Origin: Rhizobium pisi
GTDB taxonomy: Bacteria; Pseudomonadota; Alphaproteobacteria; Rhizobiales; Rhizobiaceae
Direction: 5' to 3'
Assembly: GCF_003938655.1 (NCBI RefSeq)
Contig: NZ_RJJT01000031.1
Location: 1 to 63,350 of the forward strand
DNA length: 63,350 bases
Part shown: positions 35,640 to 44,136 of the stretch, piece after piece
Layout of the letters: each line of letters opens with the position of its first letter
How positions within the stretch are numbered: the stretch's first letter is position 1
Notes under the pieces: generated by a model
Database searches by the model: none
Seen by the model: the letters and a program-made list of their open reading frames with translations, nothing else
Told to the model about the DNA's origin: nothing
Translations under genes and position numbers: made by a program

Positions 35640-35965
35640 ACCGTGGCCTCCAGAGTCTTGATGGCGTCGTTCGCCAGCGTGAAGCGATAGGTGAAGCGGA
35701 GCGGACTCCCTGGAAAATCACCATGCGCAGGACCTTCGACGATGACATCACCGCCTTCTTCCCGAACAGTATCGGGCACGAAGATGGCCTTCACCGGGAT
35801 CACTTCCTCTTCGAACAGTTGCCGGATTGCCGGTTGCCCCTCGAAATGCTTGCCGTTGTCGATAAAGACGGCGTCGCGCAGGAAGGGCTTCATCATGCCG
35901 TCGATATCGAGACGGGCGTTTGCCTCGACATAGTCAGCGATTGGTTTGGGTAGGTCCATTGACAT
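35636..35965 (-). CDS. NTF2-like / SnoaL-like small protein
   Basis: A 109-residue single-domain protein of the nuclear transport factor 2 fold: PIADYVEANARLDIDGMMKPF, AVFIDNGKHFEGQPAIRQLF and a beta-rich end FTYRFTLANDAIKTLEATV (shown in part). The GAGGAG site points to the second ATG (MSMDLP); the first ATG directly touches it. Such proteins are ketosteroid-isomerase-like enzymes or binding proteins of small polar metabolites. First gene of a two-gene operon with the SDR. Confidence 0.82.
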   Translation of the reverse strand: MSMDLPKPIADYVEANARLDIDGMMKPFLRDAVFIDNGKHFEGQPAIRQLFEEEVIPVKAIFVPDTVREEGGDVIVEGPAHGDFPGSPLRFTYRFTLANDAIKTLEATV

Positions 35966-36061
35966 GTTCATCTCCTCGATGGTGACAAGACTTAAATAGC
36001 CATAGACTTCTCGCCTGATAATCGACACAAATCGGCATAGCGTGTTACGGAGATCGGGATA

Positions 36062-36973
36062 ATGACTCGCCATTCGCTGATCGAACTTGAAGCGGTTCTC
36101 GCCATCGTCCGGTGCGGCTCGTTTCGAGCAGCGGCCCTCGATCTTGGCATGTCGACCACGGCCATCAGCAATGCGGTAGCCAAGCTCGAACGGGAGCTTG
36201 CCGTGCGATTATTCAATCGCACAACACGCAGCGTCTCCCTCACCTATGCGGGGCGGATTTTCGTCGCACAGATCAAATCAGCGCTCGAGGACATTCAAAA
36301 AGCGATGAACACGGCGCGCTCCCAGCAGGAGACGCCGTCCGGTACCTTGCGCATCAATGCCTTCGCGACCGCGGCGCGCGAGATCATGGCGCCGCTGGTT
36401 CTAAGCTATTTGCAGCGCTATCCGCAGGTTCATATCGACATCGTCACCGAGGGGCGGCTTGTTGATGTCGTGGCGGCCGGCTTCGATCTGGGCGTGCGCA
36501 GCGCGGATCTCGTGCCCAGCGACGCCATCGCCATACCGCTGGGTAAGATGCGACGCATGGCGGTTGCCGCATCTCCAGCCTTTTTCGAAAACAGGGCTAT
36601 CCCCCAGGTGCCGCACGAGCTACTCACCTACCCCTGCGTTCGCGTGCGGCTACCGAATGGCGCATTGTTCCGATGGCGGTTCGAGAAGGGCGGCGAAGAA
36701 TTGCAGCTAGACGTCGAGGGTCCGATAACCCTCGACGAGGCCTCCCTGGCCCGAACCGCGGTAACGAACGGCGTGGGGATCGGCTATTTCATGGAAACCG
36801 ATGTCCGCGAAGATATCGCAGCGGGAAGGCTCGTGCGCATTCTCGAAGACTGGACGCCTCCGCTCGTGCCGCTGTGCCTCTATTATTCCAATCGGCGCAA
36901 TTCCTCCGCCGCCTTCCAGGCCTTTATCGCGCTTGCTCGCGACTACGCGGCCGGACGGCTCGCGCAGCATTGA
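36062..36973 (+). CDS. LysR-family transcriptional regulator
   Basis: A 303-residue LysR protein. The N-terminal winged helix shows FRAAALDLGMSTTAISNAVA and LERELAVRLFNRTTRSVSLT. The effector domain follows: GTLRINAFATAAREIMAPLV, VTEGRLVDVVAAGFDLGVRS, GIGYFMETDVREDIAAGRLV. It is divergent from the NTF2-like/SDR pair with under 100 bases between starts, so it probably activates that pair and represses itself. Confidence 0.9.
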   Translation: MTRHSLIELEAVLAIVRCGSFRAAALDLGMSTTAISNAVAKLERELAVRLFNRTTRSVSLTYAGRIFVAQIKSALEDIQKAMNTARSQQETPSGTLRINAFATAAREIMAPLVLSYLQRYPQVHIDIVTEGRLVDVVAAGFDLGVRSADLVPSDAIAIPLGKMRRMAVAASPAFFENRAIPQVPHELLTYPCVRVRLPNGALFRWRFEKGGEELQLDVEGPITLDEASLARTAVTNGVGIGYFMETDVREDIAAGRLVRILEDWTPPLVPLCLYYSNRRNSSAAFQAFIALARDYAAGRLAQH

Positions 36974-37295
36974 GCCTGCTGCTGCGCTTAACATCACGGT
37001 ATTCCCAAATGAGACCGCCGATTTTGCCTCCGGTGGAGGGCATCCAACGCATGTAAGGAAAACGACCGTTTACCTGACATCCTTAAACGCTTCCCAAAGA
37101 GCGTTATCTTGGCTTGATATTGATGTCCGGTACCCGCGTGCGGTAATCAACTGTCCGGAAATCGCTGTGAAGAGAAATCTGATGACGAAGCTCTTGATGG
37201 GAATCGAACCGTAGACTCACTATTTCGATCCGTGAGATAACAGGCACTTGCGGAACCGTGGCTGTAGATGAGAACATTTGCGAAATAGAGTTCCG
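36974..37295. other. intergenic region between LysR gene and MobA-like remnant
   Basis: 322 bases between convergent units. It holds only a weak 6-base-pair hairpin AACGCT/AGCGTT at 37086-37105. No gene or RNA recognised. Confidence 0.4.
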
Positions 37296-38526
37296 TCAGC
37301 TTTCCGCAGGAATGCCCCCGGCCGCGATGATGGCCTCGGGCGTATCGACGTCGATCTGCGCCGCGTCGCCAATCTCGACCTCAATCACCGACAGCCCGGA
37401 GGTTTCGATCAGGTCGCGGGCGCCGATGTCGCCCGTCAGTCGCAAAACGGCATCGTTCAGGGACCGCGGCAGGATGACGGGATTTCCGCGCTTGCCCTGC
37501 GAGATGGCACGGACGATCGATACATCCTTGCTATTTTGAAAGACCGTAATCAACCGGTTGAGATCGCTGGTGGTCACACCCGGCATGTCCGCGAGCATGA
37601 CGAGGACACCGTCAGCACCATTCGCCTCGGCAGCGGCAAAGCCTATCACCAGCGAGCTTGCCATCCCCGACGCGTAATCCGGATTTGCGACGACGTTCAA
37701 TTGCAGATCTGAGAGTGCCTTTCGGATGTCGTCCTGGCGATGGCCGACGACCACAGTCACGGATTCGGCATGGCTATTGCTCGCCGTCAACGCCGAACGG
37801 CGGACGAGCGGCATCCCGTCAAACTCGGCCAGCAGTTTGTGGCCGCCGCTCGAGCCCATGCGCGTCGCCATACCCGCAGCCAGGAGCACGATCGTCACTA
37901 TTGGCTTCACCGACTTCTCCTCCACGGGCTCACATGGCATCGGCCGCGTCTGGATCTTCGAAGCAAGCCCCCCGACACCCATTCCAATAATATCATCTTC
38001 AGCGGGACTTTCACCCGCCAGAATGCGCTCCAATATCCAGTCGAAGCCGCTCGGGGCTGTTGGCACAGCCCGGAGCGCCAAGGACATGACAGGTGCCGAT
38101 CTGGCCGAGAACCATGAGATTGCAGGGATCGACAGGCATGCCCACCCGTAGGACGTGGCCGCCCGTCTCACGAATGGCCTGCGGGATCAAGTCAGCATCA
38201 TCGATTACGGCGGACGTACCAAAGACGAGTTGCGGCGCTTCATCCCTAGTCGCCACAACCTGTCGCAATGACGCCGCGAGAGCCCCGGTATTGTGTGTCG
38301 CGCGCCGTTCCCGCTTCAGCCGATTGCCACAAGACGGCTTCAAATGTGGAAGCTCCGTTGCAATCAGGCTGACGAACTAGTAGCGCGTTTTCGTGGTTTG
38401 AATCATATCAGGCGGCCTCGGCGAACTTGTCGGGCCAGCAGCATGGCTGCCCGCGATACCCGGCTCGCCGACTCGGTTCGAGACCGCGAAGTTGCCGTCA
38501 ACGTTGCAGAACTGACCGAATTTCAT
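37296..38526 (-). pseudogene. broken molybdopterin-binding / MobA-like nucleotidyltransferase
   Basis: The original start MKFGQ overlaps the xdhC stop by 4 bases (ATGA), but the frame breaks at once. A middle piece (AVIDDADLIPQAIRETGGHV, HVLGAPGCANSP) is the molybdopterin-binding domain. After another shift GFDWILERILAGES leads into an intact NTP-transferase domain: IVTIVLLAAGMATRMGSSGG, HKLLAEFDGMPLVR, VLVMLADMPGV and GKRGNPVILP. Intact fusions of this kind are ~530 residues and attach CMP to molybdopterin for xanthine-dehydrogenase-family enzymes. The N-terminal half is disrupted. The C-terminal MobA-like part (about 250 residues) might still be made from an internal start. Confidence 0.75.
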
Positions 38527-39230
38527 GGTGCTCCATCCCCAGATAACGAAAGAGGGCGCGACCGCAGTGCTTGAATGACCTCGCCCAATATCGCCACAGC
38601 GATCTCGGCGGGATTGGAAGCCCCGATATCGAGCCCGACCGGAGCATGAATTGCTGAAAGCGCATCGGGGGTGAAACCTTCCGACGCAAGCCTGTCGATC
38701 CTCGCAGCATGCGTCTTTCTGCTGCCGAGCGCGCCGATGTAGAAGCAGCCCGTCCGCAACGCTTCGACCAAGGGAGGATCATCGATCTTCGGATCATGGG
38801 TGAGCGCAACCACGGCCGTGTAACGGTCGAGCGGATCGACCAGAAAAGCATCGGAAGGCCAGTCGGTGGAGAGAGGCACACCAGGGAAGCGTTCGATAGT
38901 CGCAAAGGCCGTGCGCGGATCAATGATACGCACATCGAAACCAGCAAGTCCTGCCATCGGCGTCAGGTACTGGCTAATGTGCACGGCGCCAATAATGGCG
39001 ATTCGCGGCGCGGGTAAGTAGACGTTCAGGAACCCTCTGCCCTCGATTGAGTCGAACGCCATCGAGCGGCCGGAGCGAAAGGCATCTTCGATCAAATCTG
39101 CACTCGGCCCCTCAAGCGGATCACCCTCTAGAACGATGCGTTCGCCATGACTGTCAAGATCAGCCAGCAAAACCGCAGCGATCCGTTTGCGGCGCGCAGC
39201 GTTTAGGCGTTGCAGGCTGGCAAGCTGCAT
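38523..39230 (-). CDS. XdhC C-terminal domain protein (Mo-enzyme maturation)
   Basis: A 235-residue protein matching the Rossmann half of XdhC/CoxI factors: RRKRIAAVLLADLDSHGERI, PRIAIIGAVHISQYLTPMAG, FDVRIIDPRTAFATIERFPG, AVVALTHDPKIDDPPLVEAL, YIGALGSRKTHAARIDRLAS and HAPVGLDIGASNPAEIAVAI. XdhC binds the finished molybdenum cofactor and hands it to xanthine-dehydrogenase-type enzymes. It overlaps the partner N-terminal-domain gene by one base (TGATG) and the MobA-like remnant by four. The obvious client in the window is NicAB. Confidence 0.88.
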   Translation of the reverse strand: MQLASLQRLNAARRKRIAAVLLADLDSHGERIVLEGDPLEGPSADLIEDAFRSGRSMAFDSIEGRGFLNVYLPAPRIAIIGAVHISQYLTPMAGLAGFDVRIIDPRTAFATIERFPGVPLSTDWPSDAFLVDPLDRYTAVVALTHDPKIDDPPLVEALRTGCFYIGALGSRKTHAARIDRLASEGFTPDALSAIHAPVGLDIGASNPAEIAVAILGEVIQALRSRPLSLSGDGAP

Positions 39231-39556
39231 CAGTCGAGCCTCTCGACATAAACGCGGATACGACCGCCACAGGACAGTCCAAGGCGCCAGGCGGTCTCGT
39301 CCGTGACACCGAACTCTAGCATCTGCGCCATGCCACCGGCAATCACATCGACCGCGGCCGTGATGACCGCACCTTCGACACAGCCGCCGGAAACAGAGCC
39401 TTCGAAATTGCCATCTGCGTCGACGACCAGATGGCTGCCAACCGGACGTGGAGCCGAGCCCCAGGTTTCGATGACCGTTGCGATGGCGACGGATCGGTTT
39501 TCGCCAATCCATGCCTCGGCCACGAAAAGCGGATCGTTCGGATAGATGCCCGGCAT
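39230..39556 (-). CDS. XdhC N-terminal domain protein (Mo-enzyme maturation)
   Basis: A 108-residue protein with the N-terminal XdhC/CoxI domain: VAIATVIETWGSAPRPVGSH and the signature GSVSGGCVEGAVI. The ending LGLSCGGRIRVYVERL is typical. In many bacteria this is fused to the Rossmann part; here the two are separate overlapping genes. The ATG overlaps the stop of the GH3 gene by one base, so it is translated from the same mRNA as a glycosidase, an odd partner for a cofactor-insertion factor. Confidence 0.88.
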   Translation of the reverse strand: MPGIYPNDPLFVAEAWIGENRSVAIATVIETWGSAPRPVGSHLVVDADGNFEGSVSGGCVEGAVITAAVDVIAGGMAQMLEFGVTDETAWRLGLSCGGRIRVYVERLD

Positions 39557-41919
39557 CAACTTGACGGAGCCTCCCCGTGATGGTCGTTCAATCGCGCGAA
39601 GACCCCGGCGATATCGCTCTCCTTGACGCTATCGCCGACATACCAGCTGAGGGTGTCGTAGAAGCCGAGGAAGGACCCTTTCGTTTTGGCGACAAGTGCC
39701 GTGGCCTCGGCGCTGGAAATCGAAAGCGCCGCGAAGAAGAAGTCGACAAGGGCAGTCTCTGCTTTCGGATGAGCGAAGACGAGCGCCGTGGGAGAGTTGG
39801 GCGAGAGGACGGGCAGCGCGGAAGATTCCGGGCGGCACGACAGGGTGGCGGACAAGCGGATGTCTCGGGAGGATGCCGCGGCCTCGACCACGAAAGCTTC
39901 CGCATCCAAGACCCAGGCCGAGCGTGACGTGTCGAAATAGCGGAAATCGCGCTGCGTGAGCGTGAAACTCACCGTCCTTGCCTCGCCGGGCTGCAGATCC
40001 AGCTTGGCGAAAGACTTGAGCTCACGGATCGGCCGCTTCAGACCGGGCGCAAGCGGGCGCACGTAGAGCTGGACCACTTCCTTGCCGGCGACCGAGCCGC
40101 TGTTGCTGACGGTGACGCGCACCGTGCAACCCGCATCCGCGCCGATCTCGCCCTTGTCGACCTCGATCGTCTCATATGCGAATGTCGTGTAGCTAAGCCC
40201 ATGCCCGAAGGGGAATGCCGGGGCGATCGCCTTGAGATCGTAGAACCGATAGCCGACGAAAACACCCTCGCTATAGACATGCCGCCCATGCTCGCCGGGA
40301 TAGGTGTGCCAGCCTGGAATATCCTGCATGCGCGCTGGCATGCTGACGGAAAGCTTGCCGCAAGGGTTCTGTTCGCCGAATAGGATGCGCGCCAGAGCTT
40401 CGCCACCGCCCTGCCCGGCATAAAAGCTGGCCAGCACCGCGTCGACATCCCCGATCCACGGCATTTCGACCGTGTCCGGCATCGAGAGTACAACGACGAG
40501 CTTGCGACCGGCTGCCGCCAGCGCCGTGATAAGGGCGTCGTGGCTGGCGGCGAGCTTCAGTGTGTCGCGGTCGTTGCCCTCGCCGTGGCGGCTCTTTTCG
40601 TTTTCCGCGAACACCACGACAACATCGGCGCCCGATGTGGCCTGGACGATCGCTTTGATCGAGGCCGAGAGGCCCACTTGCGCGGCGGAGGAGAAGGGCA
40701 AATGCCGCACGTTGAAACGATCTCCCGCCCGTGCGGCGATCTGAACGAAGGGACTGTCGACGCGATACGGATTGGTGGTGGCCGACCCGGAGCCCTGGAT
40801 GACCGGGATGACGGCTCCGTCGCCGACGATGAGAAGCTCGCGCAGGCGCTCCGGATCAAGCGGAAGCGTCTTGCCGTCGTTGCGCAGCAGCACGATCGAT
40901 TCCGCCGCGATTTCACGTGACAGCGCGTGGTGCGCGTCGAGATCCGCCGGCGCGCCCCGCCGCTCGTGCATCTTGCATTTTCGCACTAAGGCCAGAACCC
41001 TGCCGCAGGCGGCATCGACCACCTCGGGCGCCAGATCACCAGCCTCGATCGCCGCCCGCAGGCGGGCCTTGCGTGGCTGGCTTTCCGGCATGTCGAGATC
41101 CGTCCCGGCAGCGAGCGCCGCACCACGGTCCTTAATCGCGTGCCAATCGGAGACGACCAGCCCGTCATAGCCCCATTCCTCGCGCAACACCGTGCTGAGC
41201 AACCAGTGATGTTCTGCTGCCTGGATGCCGTTCAGCCGGTTGTAAGCGCTCATTACAGTCCAGGGCGCGCTCTTTCCGATCACCCGTTCGAAGCCCGCCA
41301 GATAGATTTCGCGAAGAGCCCGCTCGTTGACATCGGAGCTGGTCGTGGTCCGTTCGATCTCGGAATTGTTGCAGGCAAAATGCTTCAACGAGGCGCCGAC
41401 GCCATTGTCTTGTAGGCCCGAGATGACAGCTGCGGCAATGTCCCCGCTGATGAGAGGGTCCTCGGAGTAGTATTCATAGGCGCGGCCGGCAAGCGGTGTG
41501 CGGCGGATATTAATGCCTGGCCCAAGCAGGAGATGAACGCCAAAATCCTGGCATTCCGCCGCCAGCGCCTCACCCATGCGGTAGGCCAGATCGACGTCCC
41601 AGGAACAGCCAAGCAGATTGCCGTTTGGAAAGCAGGTTGCAGGACGTGTCGTGCCGAACATGCCGCCTGATGCATCGGCCTGTTGGCCGACAACCGCCAG
41701 AAACGCCTGGAGGCTGTCTTCGTCATTGTCGCCGGCGTCGATCTGGGTTGTGGAGTAGCGAACGCCATGGGCACCATCGGTCATGACAATCGATGGAATA
41801 CCGAGCCGTTGGATCGATGCCGTCTTCCACAGCCCGCGCCCGCTCAGAAGATCGACCTTCTCAGCAACCGTCATCTGGCCGACAAGCGACTGGATTTCGT
41901 CTTCGTTGGGCTGGAACAT
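39556..41919 (-). CDS. GH3 beta-glycosidase
   Basis: A 787-residue cytoplasmic-looking glycoside hydrolase of family 3, with no signal peptide. The N-terminal barrel contains GINIRRTPLAGRAYEYYSED, the KHF pair (about 179-180) and the nucleophile Asp about residue 258 in GLVVSDWHAI. The C-terminal sandwich carries the acid-base region (VVVVFAENEKSRHGEGNDRD), then GYRFYDLKAIAPAFPFGHGL and a fibronectin-III-like end. Such enzymes remove terminal glucose (or xylose/arabinose) from beta-glycosides, including plant aglycone conjugates. It follows the MarR gene by 33 bases and overlaps xdhC. Confidence 0.9.
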   Translation of the reverse strand: MFQPNEDEIQSLVGQMTVAEKVDLLSGRGLWKTASIQRLGIPSIVMTDGAHGVRYSTTQIDAGDNDEDSLQAFLAVVGQQADASGGMFGTTRPATCFPNGNLLGCSWDVDLAYRMGEALAAECQDFGVHLLLGPGINIRRTPLAGRAYEYYSEDPLISGDIAAAVISGLQDNGVGASLKHFACNNSEIERTTTSSDVNERALREIYLAGFERVIGKSAPWTVMSAYNRLNGIQAAEHHWLLSTVLREEWGYDGLVVSDWHAIKDRGAALAAGTDLDMPESQPRKARLRAAIEAGDLAPEVVDAACGRVLALVRKCKMHERRGAPADLDAHHALSREIAAESIVLLRNDGKTLPLDPERLRELLIVGDGAVIPVIQGSGSATTNPYRVDSPFVQIAARAGDRFNVRHLPFSSAAQVGLSASIKAIVQATSGADVVVVFAENEKSRHGEGNDRDTLKLAASHDALITALAAAGRKLVVVLSMPDTVEMPWIGDVDAVLASFYAGQGGGEALARILFGEQNPCGKLSVSMPARMQDIPGWHTYPGEHGRHVYSEGVFVGYRFYDLKAIAPAFPFGHGLSYTTFAYETIEVDKGEIGADAGCTVRVTVSNSGSVAGKEVVQLYVRPLAPGLKRPIRELKSFAKLDLQPGEARTVSFTLTQRDFRYFDTSRSAWVLDAEAFVVEAAASSRDIRLSATLSCRPESSALPVLSPNSPTALVFAHPKAETALVDFFFAALSISSAEATALVAKTKGSFLGFYDTLSWYVGDSVKESDIAGVFARLNDHHGEAPSS

Positions 41920-41952
41920 AGGTACTCTCCGACGTTACGGGACGGGCGTCGC

Positions 41953-42432
41953 TCAACAGATCTTTTGAAGGAGTTCCATCAACATCATCCGCTCGGCAAG
42001 CGTCAGGGTGCTCAATGTTTCCTGTGAAATCTGCAGCGCGATTGACAGATTTCGCGCGACTGTCGCCTCCCCTTCTGCAGTCAGCGTCAAAACAAGACGC
42101 CGCGCGTCTGTCGCATCCGGCGCGGTGTGAACAAACCCGCGCTTGACGAGGCGGTCGACGACGCCCTTGATGGTCGCCATATCCATCGCCGTCTCACGGC
42201 CGAGATTGCCCTGGGAACAGGGCTGCAACTCCTTGAGCTTGACCAGCGCTGCCCATTGGGTCGTGGTCAGCTTCTCCGCCATCAGGCCCGCAAAGATCGC
42301 CACGTGCCGCTGGTTGGCCTGCCGCAGATAGAAGCCGATCTGTTCGCCAAGTGCATACTGAGTCTGCTGGCCGTGAACCTCGGGCACTACTGCCTTCCTG
42401 CGGCCGCCTTTGTTTTTGAACGGAACGTCCAT
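41953..42432 (-). CDS. MarR-family regulator, paralogue of NicR
   Basis: A 159-residue winged-helix regulator. YALGEQIGFYLRQANQRHVA and TTTQWAALVKLKELQPCSQG lead into the recognition part DMATIKGVVDRLVKRGFVHT and the wing DATDARRLVLTLTAEGEATV. It is clearly related to the nicR product at the other end of the cluster (same EQ(I/V)G..LR.A.QRH start and the ATI(K/R)G(V/I)V(D/E)RL recognition helix). GAGG precedes the second ATG, which was chosen. It probably represses the Pot-type importer operon it belongs to, through palindromes near 47.0-47.2 kb, and responds to a pyridine-like ligand. The last point is inference. Confidence 0.87.
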   Translation of the reverse strand: MDVPFKNKGGRRKAVVPEVHGQQTQYALGEQIGFYLRQANQRHVAIFAGLMAEKLTTTQWAALVKLKELQPCSQGNLGRETAMDMATIKGVVDRLVKRGFVHTAPDATDARRLVLTLTAEGEATVARNLSIALQISQETLSTLTLAERMMLMELLQKIC

Positions 42433-42487
42433 CGGATCCCTCAAATCTGCCTGTTCGTCGTGATGACCGGCAATCGCATTGCCGAAT

Positions 42488-43084
42488 TCAGTCTCGCCAT
42501 AAATTCAGGATGGCTTCTGTCGATAAAATTTCAATCTGCTCCGAAAGCCTCGGCGCCAAGGTCTCGATTACCATGGCGTGTGACTTCATGTCGCCGCTTG
42601 CCAGCGCATCCGCGGCCAGAATGACCCGGTAGCCGGCATCCACCGCATCGAGAACGCTGGCGTAGACGCAAACGTCGGTCTCGACGCCCGAGAAAATCAA
42701 CGTATCCGTTCCTGATCCCTGCAAGCGCGCGCTGAAGTCGGGCGAACCAAAGACCGAGTAAGTCTCCTTGTCGACGATGGAGCCTGGACCGGCGATCGCC
42801 GCGAGGGGCGCGACCAGATCCAGCATGGCGACATCGAGTTCATCCAGCGTCACCGATGACCAGCGGCGATAGTAGTTCTTCCAGCGGCCTTTGGCGTCTT
42901 CCGCGCTCTGCGGAACTACGAACCGGACAAAGACCGTGTCGAACGGCCGCGCTTGGCTGAGCGCCAGCACGTTCGGAAGAATATTGGCGATTGCCGGCGT
43001 ATGCCACGCCGTTTCCTCGGCAAACAGACGTTGCATGTCGATGATGACGTGCAACGTATTCTTGGAGAACGACGCGGTTGTCAT
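42488..43084 (-). CDS. isochorismatase-family cysteine hydrolase
   Basis: A 198-residue protein with the catalytic triad D16 (HVIIDMQ), K106 (SIVDKETYS) and C139 (VETDVCVYAS), preceded by the cis-peptide region. Family members hydrolyse amides (nicotinamide, maleamate, N-carbamoyl compounds) or isochorismate. It differs clearly from nicF further right and overlaps the ATPase gene frame end closely (stop/start within 4 bases). In this operon it could release an amide-linked group from the imported compound. Substrate unknown. Confidence 0.86.
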   Translation of the reverse strand: MTTASFSKNTLHVIIDMQRLFAEETAWHTPAIANILPNVLALSQARPFDTVFVRFVVPQSAEDAKGRWKNYYRRWSSVTLDELDVAMLDLVAPLAAIAGPGSIVDKETYSVFGSPDFSARLQGSGTDTLIFSGVETDVCVYASVLDAVDAGYRVILAADALASGDMKSHAMVIETLAPRLSEQIEILSTEAILNLWRD

Positions 43085-43086
43085 GA

Positions 43087-44136
43087 TCAATCCGCAACCG
43101 GGACCGTATGTTCCGGAGCCCAACTCAAGGTAATGCTTTCGCCATCGCTTAGCACCGTGCCGTCACGGTTCTGCGCGAACAGCTTCAGCGGCAGACCGTC
43201 GGGGGTTTCCAACAGGTAGGAGAGCACGGGGCCGGCATAGATGACAGTCGTGATGCGTGCCGTCAGGCTGTTGCCGTCCATCGGACCGGATGCGATCGAC
43301 ATCTTTTCCGGACGCACGGCAAGCGTGACCTTCGAGCCGCTGGTTGGTAGTGTTCCTGTGGTTCTCACCAGCGTACCGTCGGCCAGCCGCACGGCACCGT
43401 CATCGACCGTACCGACCAGGAAGTTGGAATCGCCGAGGAATTCGGCCGCAAAGCGGGTCAGCGGCCGTTCATAGACCGTGTCCGGCTCGCCGATCTGGAC
43501 GATGCGACCCCTATCGAGGATGGCGACCTTGTCGGACAGCGTCAACGCTTCTTCCTGGTCGTGGGTGACGAAGATCGTCGTAAGGCCGCTCTCGCGCTGG
43601 ATGCGCAGCAGTTCGACCTGCATCTCTTGGCGAAGGCGACGATCGAGCGCCGACAGCGGCTCGTCGAGGAGAAGCACGCTGGGCTTGATGACGATGGCGC
43701 GCGCCAGCGCCACCCGCTGCTGCTGACCACCTGACAGTTGCTTGGGCGTGCGGTCGCCAAAGCCGGGAAGGCGGACCATTTCCAATGCGCGATCGACCTC
43801 CTTGCGGGCGGACGCACCCTTGATGCCGCGGCGTTCGAGGCCGAAGGCGACGTTCTGGGCGATCGTCATGTGCGGGAACAGCGCGTAGGACTGGAACATC
43901 ATGCCAATGTTGCGGCCCCAGACCGGAATGTCGGTGACATCGTTGTTGCCGATCGTGACGACGCCCTGTTCCGGCTTGATGAAGCCCGCGATGATGCGCA
44001 GCAGCGTGGTCTTGCCGGAGCCGGATGGGCCGAGGAGGCTGGTGAAGGAACCTTCCGGAAACTCGGTGGTGATATTGGACAGGACCGGCGTCGTGCCATA
44101 TGTCTTGGCTACGGAATTGACTTTAACGTTTGTCAC
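43087..44136 (-). CDS. Pot-type ABC transporter ATPase
   Basis: A 349-residue ATPase of the PotA/FbpC kind: Walker A GPSGSGKTT, Q-loop MMFQSYALFPH, signature LSGGQQQRVALARAI, Walker B VLLLDEPLSALD, His switch in FVTHDQEEAL, then a TOBE domain from about residue 280. The start is a GTG (VTNVKVNS) with GGAGACACCC upstream, overlapping the permease stop by 14 bases. It drives import by the two permeases that precede it. Confidence 0.9.
   Translation of the reverse strand: MTNVKVNSVAKTYGTTPVLSNITTEFPEGSFTSLLGPSGSGKTTLLRIIAGFIKPEQGVVTIGNNDVTDIPVWGRNIGMMFQSYALFPHMTIAQNVAFGLERRGIKGASARKEVDRALEMVRLPGFGDRTPKQLSGGQQQRVALARAIVIKPSVLLLDEPLSALDRRLRQEMQVELLRIQRESGLTTIFVTHDQEEALTLSDKVAILDRGRIVQIGEPDTVYERPLTRFAAEFLGDSNFLVGTVDDGAVRLADGTLVRTTGTLPTSGSKVTLAVRPEKMSIASGPMDGNSLTARITTVIYAGPVLSYLLETPDGLPLKLFAQNRDGTVLSDGESITLSWAPEHTVPVAD

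Noticed and set aside
37086..37105. Terminator hairpin after the LysR gene
   Set aside because: Only six base pairs and no T-run; not strong enough to list as a terminator.
37195..37225. T-loop-like GGTTCGATTCCC on the minus strand
   Set aside because: Same reason: the short consensus only, no stems and no cloverleaf.
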